Of a DNA stretch of 64,000 nt, positions 8,383 to 16,231 are shown in pieces. A program made the position numbers and the translations under genes. The DNA is from Subtercola endophyticus (GTDB taxonomy: Bacteria > Actinomycetota > Actinomycetes > Actinomycetales > Microbacteriaceae): NCBI RefSeq assembly GCF_021044565.1, contig NZ_CP087997.1, positions 310,001 through 374,000 on the forward strand, written 5' to 3'. The notes under the pieces were generated by a model. The model made no database searches. It had not been told where the DNA came from and worked only from the letters and a program-made list of their open reading frames with translations. Each line of letters begins with the position of its first letter. Within the stretch, counting starts at the first letter, position 1.

Positions 8383-9312
8383 ATGCGTATTCTGATGTTC
8401 GGTCGCGGAGTGATCGCGACGATCTATGGTCGTGTTCTTCACGCGGCTGGGCACGACGTCGAGTTCTACGTGCGACCGGGTCGCGCTGCGGAGTATGGGG
8501 ATGCGGTGCAGCTGGATTGGATCGACGGGCGCCGCAAGCCGGTCGGCCGACGGGTTCGGGAGTCGTTCCGAACCCCGTTGCGAGAATCCATCGACGCAGG
8601 CGACGGCTTCGATGTGATCGTGCTCAGCGTCGGGCACCATCGGCTCGCGGAGGCCGCCCGGTTTCTCGCTCCCCGGGTGGGCACCGCGACGATACTGGTG
8701 TTCGGCAATCTCTGGCAAGAACCGCTCGCCGCAGTCGCGCCGCTCCCGGCCGATCAACTTGTGTTCGGGTTTCCGCAAGCGGGCGGCGGTTTCCGGCAAG
8801 ACGGCGTGTTGTCGGGCGCGCTGTTGCCATCGGTGATCATCGGCATGACGGCCGCCTCGCTGACGCAGCGGGAACAGGCGGTGATCATGGCGTTCCGGCA
8901 CGCAGGTCTCGCCGTTCGGCAGGAGGAGGATATGCGTGGATGGCTGTGGCTGCACTTCATCGCCGACGCCGGCATGTTCGCCCAAGCGATGCGGAGCGGT
9001 TCACTGGCGAAGATGATCGGAGACCCCCGAGCGCTGCGCGAAGCGTTCGTGACCACTCGCGAGCTGCTGCCGGTTCTCGAGGCCCGGGGTGTCGACCTCC
9101 GCCGGCACCGCGCCGCGATGCTGCCGTATCGGCGGCCCCGGCTGGTCGCAGCGGTGTTCGGGTGGGCGAGCATGCTCATCCCGATCGCCCGGCGGAGCCT
9201 CGAAGCACACACCGATCCGCACGCCGCGGAGGCGGTGGCCGTCATCGATGACACGCTACGTGAAGCGCACCGGCTCGGCATCCCCGCCCCGCGGCTTCTT
9301 TCGCGACGATGA
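8383..9312 (+). CDS. Ketopantoate reductase-like oxidoreductase (ApbA/PanE family)
   Basis: NAD(P)-dependent reductase-fold protein, 309 aa. The N-terminal Rossmann motif is modified (MRILMFGRGVIATIYGRVL, where typical PanE has GxGxxG), and the ApbA C-terminal helical domain follows. The gene starts at the ATG at 8383 with an AAGGAG site. It probably does not make pantoate for CoA: a dedicated TetR repressor and operator control it, which is more usual for xenobiotic or detoxifying oxidoreductases. GRGVIA in place of the canonical loop makes the cofactor choice uncertain. No panB/panC neighbours are present. Confidence 0.75.
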   Translation: MRILMFGRGVIATIYGRVLHAAGHDVEFYVRPGRAAEYGDAVQLDWIDGRRKPVGRRVRESFRTPLRESIDAGDGFDVIVLSVGHHRLAEAARFLAPRVGTATILVFGNLWQEPLAAVAPLPADQLVFGFPQAGGGFRQDGVLSGALLPSVIIGMTAASLTQREQAVIMAFRHAGLAVRQEEDMRGWLWLHFIADAGMFAQAMRSGSLAKMIGDPRALREAFVTTRELLPVLEARGVDLRRHRAAMLPYRRPRLVAAVFGWASMLIPIARRSLEAHTDPHAAEAVAVIDDTLREAHRLGIPAPRLLSRR

Positions 9313-9372
9313 ATGCGGTGAGCGCGTCGATCCACTGCTCGAACGCGTCGAGATGGGCGTGACGCGAGGCAT

Positions 9373-10197
9373 TCAGTGGGACGCGGATGAGGTAGCGCGG
9401 CGTGCTGGGTCGGTCATCCGGTGCATGATGGTGGCTGTGGATCGTCGCGGGATGAAGGCCAGTAGCGGTGCGGTGATTCTGTTGGTTCCGCCGTCGATCA
9501 CGCTGGGTCCAGGGTTGCGCTTCGCGAGATGGCTGAGTGCGGTTGCGACGACCTGGTCTGGCGAGCGCATTTTTGCGCCTGCGGTCGCGTCGTCGGTGCC
9601 GACGACGGCGTTGAATTCGGAGCTCGTTGCACCGGGTGAGAGGGCGAATACGGTGACTCCGGTTCCGCGAGTTTCAGCCCACAATGATTCTGTGAAGCTC
9701 AGGATGAATGCCTTCGCCGCGCCATAGACGGCCATTCGAGGCGTCGGCGTGTAGGCCGCCATGCTGGCGACGTTGATCAGAAACCCGGAACCGGCAGCGA
9801 TGAAGCCGGGCAGGAATGCGGAAGTCAGCCGCACAGGTGTCAGCACGTCGACTGTCAGTTCCTGAGTCAGTCGGTCGGGGTCTTCTGTCGTGAATGACCC
9901 GAAGGTTGCAAAACCGGCGTTGTTGATCAGAGACGTCGCAGTGAGGCCTGCGGCGGTGATGGATCTCACGAGATCGGCGGCGGCTGTCGGGGACGCAAGA
10001 TCTTGCGCGATCGGCGTCGCGTTGATGCCGTACGCCTCATGGAGCTCGGCTGACAGTTGCTGCAGCCGATCGAGTCGTCGGGCGACCAGGATGAGGTTCG
10101 CTCCACGTTTCGCGAGTGCCAGGGCGAACGAGGCGCCGATGCCTGAACTGGCGCCCGTGATGAGAACGGTGTGCTCGTGGAAGTCGTTGAGAGACAT
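9373..10197 (-). CDS. Short-chain dehydrogenase/reductase
   Basis: Classical SDR of 274 aa. It carries the cofactor motif TGASSGIG near residue 12, NNAG, and the catalytic Ser in INVASMAAY with Tyr and Lys in YGAAKAF. The basic residues after the second strand (VARRLDRL) suggest NADPH. The ATG at 10197 has a GGAG site; the upstream in-frame start would run through the promoter. It is divergent from a TetR gene, and the palindrome TGACACCGAGTGTCA overlaps the -35 of its promoter. The substrate is unknown. The C-terminal tail is basic and poorly conserved. Confidence 0.88.
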   Translation of the reverse strand: MSLNDFHEHTVLITGASSGIGASFALALAKRGANLILVARRLDRLQQLSAELHEAYGINATPIAQDLASPTAAADLVRSITAAGLTATSLINNAGFATFGSFTTEDPDRLTQELTVDVLTPVRLTSAFLPGFIAAGSGFLINVASMAAYTPTPRMAVYGAAKAFILSFTESLWAETRGTGVTVFALSPGATSSEFNAVVGTDDATAGAKMRSPDQVVATALSHLAKRNPGPSVIDGGTNRITAPLLAFIPRRSTATIMHRMTDPARRATSSASH

Positions 10198-10222
10198 GTG
10201 GCTCCAATACGCGGGTTGTAAT

Positions 10223-10257
10223 TTGACACTGTACGCCGCACTGACACCGAGTGTCAA
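10223..10257 (-). promoter_or_regulatory. SDR promoter overlapped by a TetR-type operator
   Basis: On the minus strand TTGACA (10257-10252), an 18-bp spacer and TACAGT (10233-10228) form a promoter for the SDR gene. The perfect palindrome TGACAC-CGA-GTGTCA (10242-10256) covers the -35, and an extra TTGACACT half-site (10223-10230) covers the -10. The TetR gene at 10284 is the likely binder. Confidence 0.75.
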
Positions 10258-10283
10258 TGAGGCATCGAGGGTAGGATGGCGTC

Positions 10284-10874
10284 ATGAGTACCGAATCGTC
10301 GTTGTGGGCCCGATCGCGGCAAGCTGCGTTCGCCGAGATCACGAGCGTTGCAATGCGATTGTTTCTCGAGAACGGTTTCGAACAGACAACCATCGACGAG
10401 ATAGCGTCGACCGCGGGAATTTCGCGCCGGTCGTTCTTTCGATATTTCGGCACGAAGGAAGACATCGTGCTCGGTGATTTGGCGAACCAAGGCGCTCTCG
10501 TTCGAGACGCCTTGGAAGCCGTGCCGCTCACCGTCGGACCATGGGATGCTCTCAGCGACGCCATGAATGCCGTCGGCGCCCTTGAAGTAGATCCAGGTGC
10601 CACGCTCAAGATCTCCAAGATGATGTACAACACTCCGTCGCTTCGATCGCGCAGGATCGAAAAGCATCTGCAGTGGCAATCGCTACTGGTACCCAACATC
10701 CGTCTCCGGCTCGGCACCGAGGCGGACGATCCGCAAGACCCCGCCGCAGATGCGATCGTCGCGACAGCGATCGCATGCCTAGACGTGGCCGGAGAAATCT
10801 GGACACGAGGCAACGGAATCACAGACCTCGCCGCGCTCTACGAAAAGTCCCTCCGCGCGGTGAGAGACCGATAG
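10284..10874 (+). CDS. TetR family transcriptional regulator
   Basis: A 196-aa regulator. The helix-turn-helix is intact (FAEITSVAMRLFLENGFEQT, then IDEIASTAGISRRSFFRYFGTKEDI). The C-terminal domain resembles those of TetR proteins annotated as controlling SDR or efflux genes. It is divergent from the SDR gene with an 86-bp shared region that holds a TGACAC/GTGTCA operator. The ATG at 10284 follows a GGGTAGGA site. The base composition is lower in G+C than core genes of this window, consistent with an acquired module. Confidence 0.88.
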   Translation: MSTESSLWARSRQAAFAEITSVAMRLFLENGFEQTTIDEIASTAGISRRSFFRYFGTKEDIVLGDLANQGALVRDALEAVPLTVGPWDALSDAMNAVGALEVDPGATLKISKMMYNTPSLRSRRIEKHLQWQSLLVPNIRLRLGTEADDPQDPAADAIVATAIACLDVAGEIWTRGNGITDLAALYEKSLRAVRDR

Positions 10875-11079
10875 GCTCGCCGTCGCCTTCTGAAACGTCA
10901 GGCTGAGCTTTAGCCAAAGCGTGTTACCCGTAATCGACGCAAACGTTCCCGCTCATCCACATTTGGAGAAGTCGACTCGGCGTGCCTCGAACATTGCCGT
11001 ATCGTACGCTCGGAACAACCCGACGCGTGCGAGCGAATCCACGCGTACCACCAGGGCCAGGAGGGGCAGGAGATCCGCT

Positions 11080-11757
11080 GTGCTGAAAGTGCTCAGCTAC
11101 AACTTGTGGCATGGTCGCGCCCAGCGCGAGCTGGGGTCGCTCATCACGACCTACGCGCCCGATGTGCTCTGCGTTCAGGAAGCTTACTCATCGAGCCTGC
11201 CGACCCGGCTCGGCGACCTGACGCTGGCATCCGGTACGACCGGCAACCGTCTGGCAGTGGCGCTCTACGTTCGCTCCGACCGCTTCGTTGTCGAGGCGGC
11301 AGCCAAGGTCAAGCTGTCGATGTCGCGGCATGACCGACTCGTCGGCGGAACCGATCACCGACTGGTCACAGCGCGAGTGCATGACAGACAGACGGGCCGG
11401 CGCTTGGTTCTGGGGTCGTTCCACGGCACACCGTTCACCGACTCCAATTCATTCCGACGCCTCCAGGTCGACGACGCCCACGAAGCTCTTCGGAGGCTGG
11501 GGCCGGGCCTGCCGACGGTGATGGCCGGCGACTACAACCATCCCATTTTGCTCAGCATGCTCCGTCGCCACCTCAAACGTCGCGGCTTCACGGTAGCTCG
11601 CACAGCCACCAGCACCTTCCACAAAAACCGGAGCCTCGTGCGAGGTAAGTTCGACCTCGCCACCATCTCCGGCCTTGATGTCAGCCACGCCGAGGTGCTG
11701 CCCCGAGGAGCATCAGACCACCGCCCGGTACTCTTCACCTTCGAATACTCCCGCTGA
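11080..11757 (+). CDS. Endonuclease/exonuclease/phosphatase (EEP) family protein
   Basis: Metal-dependent phosphodiesterase fold, 225 aa. Catalytic elements are in order: N in LSYNLWHG, E in CVQEAY, the D-x-N pair in AGDYNHP, and the terminal D-H in GASDHRPVLF. The GTG at 11080 is preferred because it sits after GGGGCAGGAG and starts directly at the first strand (VLKVLSYNLW). The longer frame from 10921 would add 53 residues of unlikely sequence. No signal peptide is seen. The substrate could be DNA, a nucleotide or an inositol phosphate; nothing nearby decides. Confidence 0.8.
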   Translation: MLKVLSYNLWHGRAQRELGSLITTYAPDVLCVQEAYSSSLPTRLGDLTLASGTTGNRLAVALYVRSDRFVVEAAAKVKLSMSRHDRLVGGTDHRLVTARVHDRQTGRRLVLGSFHGTPFTDSNSFRRLQVDDAHEALRRLGPGLPTVMAGDYNHPILLSMLRRHLKRRGFTVARTATSTFHKNRSLVRGKFDLATISGLDVSHAEVLPRGASDHRPVLFTFEYSR

Positions 11758-11895
11758 ACGGACGATCAGCATGTTCGGAAGGAACGCTATCGCGCAAGCC
11801 CGTGCACGGGGGCTGGGCGGCGCAGGTCGGGTAGGTCAGGTAAGCGATCCTGTTACCGTCGGGGCTGATCGAGACGTACCTTGTCGGATCCCTGC

Positions 11896-12504
11896 TCAGC
11901 GGGGATCCCTGCGTCGAGCGCTGATCGCGGCTTGAGGGCGCTGGCCCGCAGTTTTCCGCACATGCGATTCGACAACGTCGAAGCCAGCGCGGCCCAGCTC
12001 GGCACTGATCGCGTCCACGGGCCACCGGTAAGCCGGTGTGACCGCGTGTTCGAACTTCTCGACCGCCGGTCCCTCGAAGAACCCGACCAGCAGTGTGCCT
12101 CCAGGTTTGAGCACGCGGCTGAACTCGTGCAGGGGAACCTGGATTTCGTCGGGCGCGTAATGAATGAGTGAGTACCACGCCAGAACCCCACCGACCGAAT
12201 TGGTGCCAGCATTGATTGAATCCAGATTCTCCGGTGCGAAATCAGCGCTAGGGAATGCGTTTGTGGCATGAGCGATGAATTCAGGCACGTGATCGATGCC
12301 CCGAGCGATCAGGCCCTGCTGCATAAGGAAGTTCGTCCAATGACCCGGGCCGCAACCCGCATCGATGATGTCGCCATGCACGTCGCTCGCCCACGTAGAC
12401 ACGATCTGCAGATCCGATGGATGAACCGAACTCATCGAGCCCAATAGGTCGATGTACTCCGCCGCCCTGCCGGAGTATGCGGCGCGACTCACTTCGACGG
12501 GCAT
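11896..12504 (-). CDS. Class I SAM-dependent methyltransferase
   Basis: Small-molecule methyltransferase fold, 202 aa. Motif I is IIDAGCGPGHWTNFL, the acidic end of strand 2 is GIDHVPEF, motif II/III surrounds VLAWYSLIHY, and the post-motif RVLKPGGTLLVGFFEG is typical of Methyltransf_11/25. The region between about 140 and 190 is short. The last residues are basic. It stands alone with gaps of 138 and 210 bp on its sides. The substrate cannot be read from the sequence. Confidence 0.85.
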   Translation of the reverse strand: MPVEVSRAAYSGRAAEYIDLLGSMSSVHPSDLQIVSTWASDVHGDIIDAGCGPGHWTNFLMQQGLIARGIDHVPEFIAHATNAFPSADFAPENLDSINAGTNSVGGVLAWYSLIHYAPDEIQVPLHEFSRVLKPGGTLLVGFFEGPAVEKFEHAVTPAYRWPVDAISAELGRAGFDVVESHVRKTAGQRPQAAISARRRDPR

Positions 12505-12714
12505 GCCACCAAGTCTAAGCAGACCTCATCGGGATGCCCACAAGCCGGGACTGGATGCGGCAGCGTGCACGAAGACGCCGACGTACAGCACGAGCATCAC
12601 GAGGATGCAGCCCAAGAAGCACTCGTTACCTGCTCTTTACGACGAGCGGCAATTGACACTTAGCGCGGGAGGGGACCCTCGTCCTGAAGGGGTGCCAGGG
12701 GCAAGCCAGGCGGG

Positions 12715-13290
12715 CTAGCGCCGTTCCGTTCGTTGGCTCTCGTTGAGGGCGGCTAGCAGTGCGTCGCCATCTTGAACGTCGTAAAAGGCCATCAACATGG
12801 GGCTTCCGATTCCATCTGTTCCGGTATTTCCAGGCCAGGGTGCTCGCCGCGAGTTGAAGAAATTTCTGGTGCCTTGCCTGTTGTTGTTCCAGACCACCGA
12901 CACGTGCCGCCGGTCTTGAGCCCACGTCGTCGTGCGATCTGCAACCGCCAAGCCCGTTTCGACGACTCGTCTCCCGTCGGTCAAGAAAGCACGACGGTCG
13001 GTGACGGCGTAGGCCGTGGTTCGTTTTCGATAGGCCTTTGTGAAGAACCGGCCGACGATCAAGTACAGCCCGACCAGCACGAACGCTCCGCCGAAGACGA
13101 GGAAGAGGGGGCCGCTGTTTTCCGTGACAGCTTGAGTCTCCCAGAAGATCGCGAAACCACCCCAGAGAAGGCTGAAGGGGACAAGCAAGAAATCTGCCCG
13201 GGTGAACAAGACGCCGGGGTCACCGCTTCCCGTCCATCGGACGATCTCGCCCGGATGAAGCTCCTTCGTGACGAGGTCAGATATGTTCAC
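12715..13290 (-). CDS. Predicted membrane protein, PH-like (YdbS-related) topology
   Basis: A 191-aa protein of unknown function. LHPGEIVRWTGSGDPGVLF at the N-terminus is followed by two hydrophobic helices (about 36-50 and 61-80), then a polar domain beginning with the basic KAYRKRTTAYAVTDRRAFL. The 'GE-W-G-P, two helices, YAVTDRR' pattern is that of bacterial PH-domain membrane proteins, in which TDRR marks the first PH strand. The start is GTG. The gene has lower G+C than the core and no clear operon partner. Confidence 0.65.
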   Translation of the reverse strand: MNISDLVTKELHPGEIVRWTGSGDPGVLFTRADFLLVPFSLLWGGFAIFWETQAVTENSGPLFLVFGGAFVLVGLYLIVGRFFTKAYRKRTTAYAVTDRRAFLTDGRRVVETGLAVADRTTTWAQDRRHVSVVWNNNRQGTRNFFNSRRAPWPGNTGTDGIGSPMLMAFYDVQDGDALLAALNESQRTERR

Positions 13291-13460
13291 ACGTCGCAGA
13301 ATATCAATCGCACGTGGCGACTGACGGAGTCACATTTCGCCAGACCGTGGTGCGTCAGGCCATCGAAGCGCCGTGATTGCAGCTCGCTAGGGGCTCCGAA
13401 TCCGCGCGCAGCCTATTCACCGACTGCAGCAGCCTCGTTGTTGTGCGATTGGCTTGCTCT

Positions 13461-13898
13461 TCATCTCCCGCGCAACCCATTAGGGCAATACTCACGTGCG
13501 GCCGACGTCACCACAGCGGTTGCAAGATTACTGCCGACTCCTTCTGCGGTAAGTCTGTCCGCAAGATCTGACTGAGTGGCTCGTCCCGAGACGAGCAATC
13601 CGCATGCCTGGTGACCCATAAGTATGAGCGCCTCGTCGGTCCGGGTTCCGATCTCGTCGGACGCCGTCGCCCGAACTTCAGCCACGAATGTTTTGTCCAC
13701 CTGTGCGGGTCCGCCCGAAAGATCGAAAACGATTGTTCCACCGACATAAATGACCGTCATAAAGGCCAGCAGACCCAGAAAGGCGAGGACATAATGCTTT
13801 TGACCCCACGTGATTCGGCGTTCCAGATACGCCGAGAAGGCCCAAAATGCTCTTCGCCTCCGCGTCACTCTGCGGCCAGCATTGTTGGGGCTACTCAC
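13461..13898 (-). CDS. Membrane-anchored DUF732-like protein
   Basis: A 145-aa protein with a basic N-terminus (RRVTRRRRAF), one membrane helix (about 37-57) and an exported C-terminal domain. That domain has two cysteines spaced as in DUF732 (ILMGHQACGLLVSG and AAREYCPNG), a small helical domain common in actinobacterial secreted proteins. The start is GTG at 13898. The family function is unknown. The match to DUF732 is by pattern only. Confidence 0.6.
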   Translation of the reverse strand: MSSPNNAGRRVTRRRRAFWAFSAYLERRITWGQKHYVLAFLGLLAFMTVIYVGGTIVFDLSGGPAQVDKTFVAEVRATASDEIGTRTDEALILMGHQACGLLVSGRATQSDLADRLTAEGVGSNLATAVVTSAAREYCPNGLRGR

Positions 13899-14023
13899 GT
13901 GATCAACTTATCCAATGTGGAAATCAGGGAAGACCGCACTCCACGCAGATGGAATCACTGTCCGCCGTCGGCCAAGGTGAGCATCCGACGAGCCGTCCTC
14001 CGTCAAGCTTCACCGAGGGGCCC

Positions 14024-14299
14024 TTATTGAGACAGTCCCGTGATCGAGTACCGACGCTCGATCTCCGCTGTCATCTGTCCCCACTCGCTACTCGCGCCCC
14101 TTTCCTGATGGGTCCTGAATACCGTTTCATCCTCGAAGTGCTCTTCGACTCGCCAGATCAATGGGTTAGTCGTCGGCGTAACGTTGAACGCGAGACAGCC
14201 CGGCTCGGCCCTTGTCAGACGGATATGCGCCGGGAGATACTCCGCTACCAGGCGCACTTCGTCGAGGTTCCTACAGACCAGTTCACCAGTCAGACGCAC
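14024..14299 (-). CDS. Antibiotic biosynthesis monooxygenase (ABM) domain protein
   Basis: Small ferredoxin-like dimeric fold as in quinol monooxygenases such as YgiN. The core LTGELVCRN... RLTRAEPGCLAFNVTPT... WRVEEHFEDETVFRTHQ is the ABM pattern with the conserved Glu and His region. The GTG at 14299 gives a 91-aa protein that starts at the first strand, the usual family length; GTG at 14332 is another choice. No good ribosome site is seen for either, so the start is uncertain and a decaying gene is possible. Confidence 0.65.
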   Translation of the reverse strand: MRLTGELVCRNLDEVRLVAEYLPAHIRLTRAEPGCLAFNVTPTTNPLIWRVEEHFEDETVFRTHQERGASSEWGQMTAEIERRYSITGLSQ

Positions 14300-14586
14300 A
14301 CCACTCGTTTGTCGCGACGACCGGTATGTCACCGGTGATGCCGCCGGCGGGGGAGTGCCAGACGCCCGTCGTCCGAGTCGGCTGCTCGAACAATGCTTGT
14401 CACGCGTTTGCGCATCAGGCCCTTCAGTTTCTAGGAATCTCGAGGTAAGCACCTACCAACTCGACTCGTGATTGCCGGCTCGTCGGTGAATCTCTAACCA
14501 ATCTAGTCAGATCCGTTCGTTGCGTTCGGAATCGATTCGAAGGCAGATTCGGCGCGCCCTGCGAGGTTTTCGGAGCGCCCCCAGCG

Positions 14587-15417
14587 TTACCAGGCCCTGC
14601 TGGGAGCAAAGGCGAATTGGGCGAGCTCATCCCCGATGACCAGAGCACTACCGGCCGGCACTTCGCGCCACATTCCGGGAAGGTCGACGAGGGGTTCGGA
14701 GACGACCACTCTGGCTGTTTCGGAAAGGTGCGTGAGTCGTTCGCGTTCGGGGTAGAGCATTTGAACCGAGTGAGCGTCTTCGCTGACGAAGAGTGTGTTC
14801 GTCACGGGGCCGCTGGAGTAGCGGGCCGCGTACAGCTTTTCGCCGTCGGCCAGACCGATCGTCATTTGCAGTGGTGAATCGATTCCGGCTGCTTCGGCGG
14901 TCGCCTCGACGAAGCCCGCCATGCGCTCTAATCCGCCGATCGGGTCGCTTTCTAAACCGAAGGTCAGCGCGAGGTGGAACATCAGTTCTGAGTCCGTTGA
15001 TCCCTGAATGCTGCTGAACAGGCTCGGATCGACTGCCATGAGCAGCTCGCGCCGAATGCGGGCGAAGTCTGCGATGTATCCGTTGTGCACGAAGAGCCAT
15101 GTGCCGTAGCGAAACGGGTGGCAGTTGGTCTCTTGCACGGGCGTTCCGGTGGCCGCGCGCACGTGGGCGAGAAACAGTCCGGTCGAGACCTCAGATGCCA
15201 GTTCCCGCAGGTTCGCATCGCCCCACGCAGGTGCTTCGCTGCGAAAGAGCGCCGGCTCCGTACTGTGGCCGTACCAGCCCAATCCGGTGCCGTCACCGTT
15301 CGGAAGGCCCACGGCGGCCGAGTGCCTTCGGCTTTGCTCGATCAGCGATCGTTCGGTGTCGTAGAGCAGTTCGCGCGGCTCGATGGGAGCGCCGATATAT
15401 CCGAGCCAGCGACACAT
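14587..15417 (-). CDS. Class II glutamine amidotransferase (YafJ/EgtC-like)
   Basis: N-terminal nucleophile amidotransferase, 276 aa. The ATG at 15417 has a perfect AAGGAGG site and puts Cys at position 2 (MCRWLGYIG), which becomes the N-terminal catalytic residue after Met removal. Other active-site segments are AHVRAATG, the NCHPFRYGTWLFVHNG block and GSTDSELMF. No synthetase or ergothioneine (egtB/egtD) gene lies nearby, so this is the stand-alone YafJ type, not EgtC proper. It likely hydrolyses a gamma-glutamyl or amide bond in the cytoplasm; the substrate is unknown. Confidence 0.85.
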   Translation of the reverse strand: MCRWLGYIGAPIEPRELLYDTERSLIEQSRRHSAAVGLPNGDGTGLGWYGHSTEPALFRSEAPAWGDANLRELASEVSTGLFLAHVRAATGTPVQETNCHPFRYGTWLFVHNGYIADFARIRRELLMAVDPSLFSSIQGSTDSELMFHLALTFGLESDPIGGLERMAGFVEATAEAAGIDSPLQMTIGLADGEKLYAARYSSGPVTNTLFVSEDAHSVQMLYPERERLTHLSETARVVVSEPLVDLPGMWREVPAGSALVIGDELAQFAFAPSRAW

Positions 15418-15555
15418 GTCGGCCTCCTTGCCACAGTGCATTCAGTCTGACAGGTTTCGTAATGCACGGGGTTTCGGATGCACGGGGTTCGACGTTTCGC
15501 GCAACGAGTCGCCTGACGTGCTGCCGACGTGCTCTCGCCGCGAAAGTGCCGCGAG

Positions 15556-16089
15556 CTAGTCCCAGTCGAGGTAGTCTTCGATCGCCCAGGCGGTCTCCCC
15601 GGCACGCGTCTCTGGAAAACGGTGACCCCCGCCTTCGATGGTGACCACGCTGACGAGACCCGGAGTGGCGTCCCGCAGGGCTTCGCCATTTGCCGGGGGA
15701 GTGGTTTCGTCGTCGCTCGCTTGAACGACCAGCACCGGGATGCCGGCTGCCGACGGTGACGCGTAGGGTTCCACTCCGAGCAGCAACACTCCGTTCACGC
15801 GTTCGTGGTGCTCGATCGCGGCAATGCGCGCGATGATTCCGCCGCTGCCGTGGCCGCCGATCCACGCATGGGCGATGTCGAGATGGTCGAGTACGGCAAG
15901 AACATCCTCCGCTCGGCTCGCCTGGATTCTCACAACGCGGAAGTCCGCCGACGACACCAAGTGCGAGAGCGTCGCTAGAGCGTCGAGGTCGGAGCCCTCA
16001 TCGATCACGAGGGCAAGCGCAGGACCGGCCCCTTCGACGGCGAATGCGATCGTGAGACCATCCGACTCGAAGAACTGCTTGTCACTCAT
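15556..16089 (-). CDS. Short alpha/beta hydrolase-fold protein, nucleophile elbow altered
   Basis: A 177-aa alpha/beta hydrolase without a lid domain. The ATG at 16089 has a GGGAG site. Fold elements are clear: ALALVIDEGSDLDAL after strand 3, AWIGGHGSGGIIARIAAIE at the elbow, PVLVVQASDDETTPP before the acid, and GGGHRFPE with the His. The elbow reads G-H-G-S-G-G, so the usual G-H-Ser-x-G-G nucleophile position is Gly, with Ser one step later. It may be inactive or use the shifted Ser. Divergent from the serine-hydrolase-like gene at 16232. Confidence 0.75.
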   Translation of the reverse strand: MSDKQFFESDGLTIAFAVEGAGPALALVIDEGSDLDALATLSHLVSSADFRVVRIQASRAEDVLAVLDHLDIAHAWIGGHGSGGIIARIAAIEHHERVNGVLLLGVEPYASPSAAGIPVLVVQASDDETTPPANGEALRDATPGLVSVVTIEGGGHRFPETRAGETAWAIEDYLDWD

Positions 16090-16231
16090 CCCGCTCCCAT
16101 TCGATTTGTGTGCTCGGCCCGACAGAGGGGCACAGGCCTCGAGAAGGATATAGGAACGAGCGCAAGGCGAGACTAATGTTGGTCGCAGTTTGCCGTGGGG
16201 CACGCTGAATTGTTGAGAGCGAAATACCCGA

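Noticed and set aside
12505..12714. A hydrophobic 30-residue minus-strand frame (CILVMLVLYVGVFVHAAA)
   Set aside because: No clear start codon context; could be a remnant or a chance frame.
14300..14586. Extra N-terminal coding sequence for the ABM gene or a separate small gene
   Set aside because: The frame upstream of 14299 is low-complexity, without a ribosome site or family pattern; I see nothing else in it.
15463..15492. ATGCACGGGGTT direct repeat upstream of the glutamine amidotransferase gene
   Set aside because: Two short copies only; no evident role.
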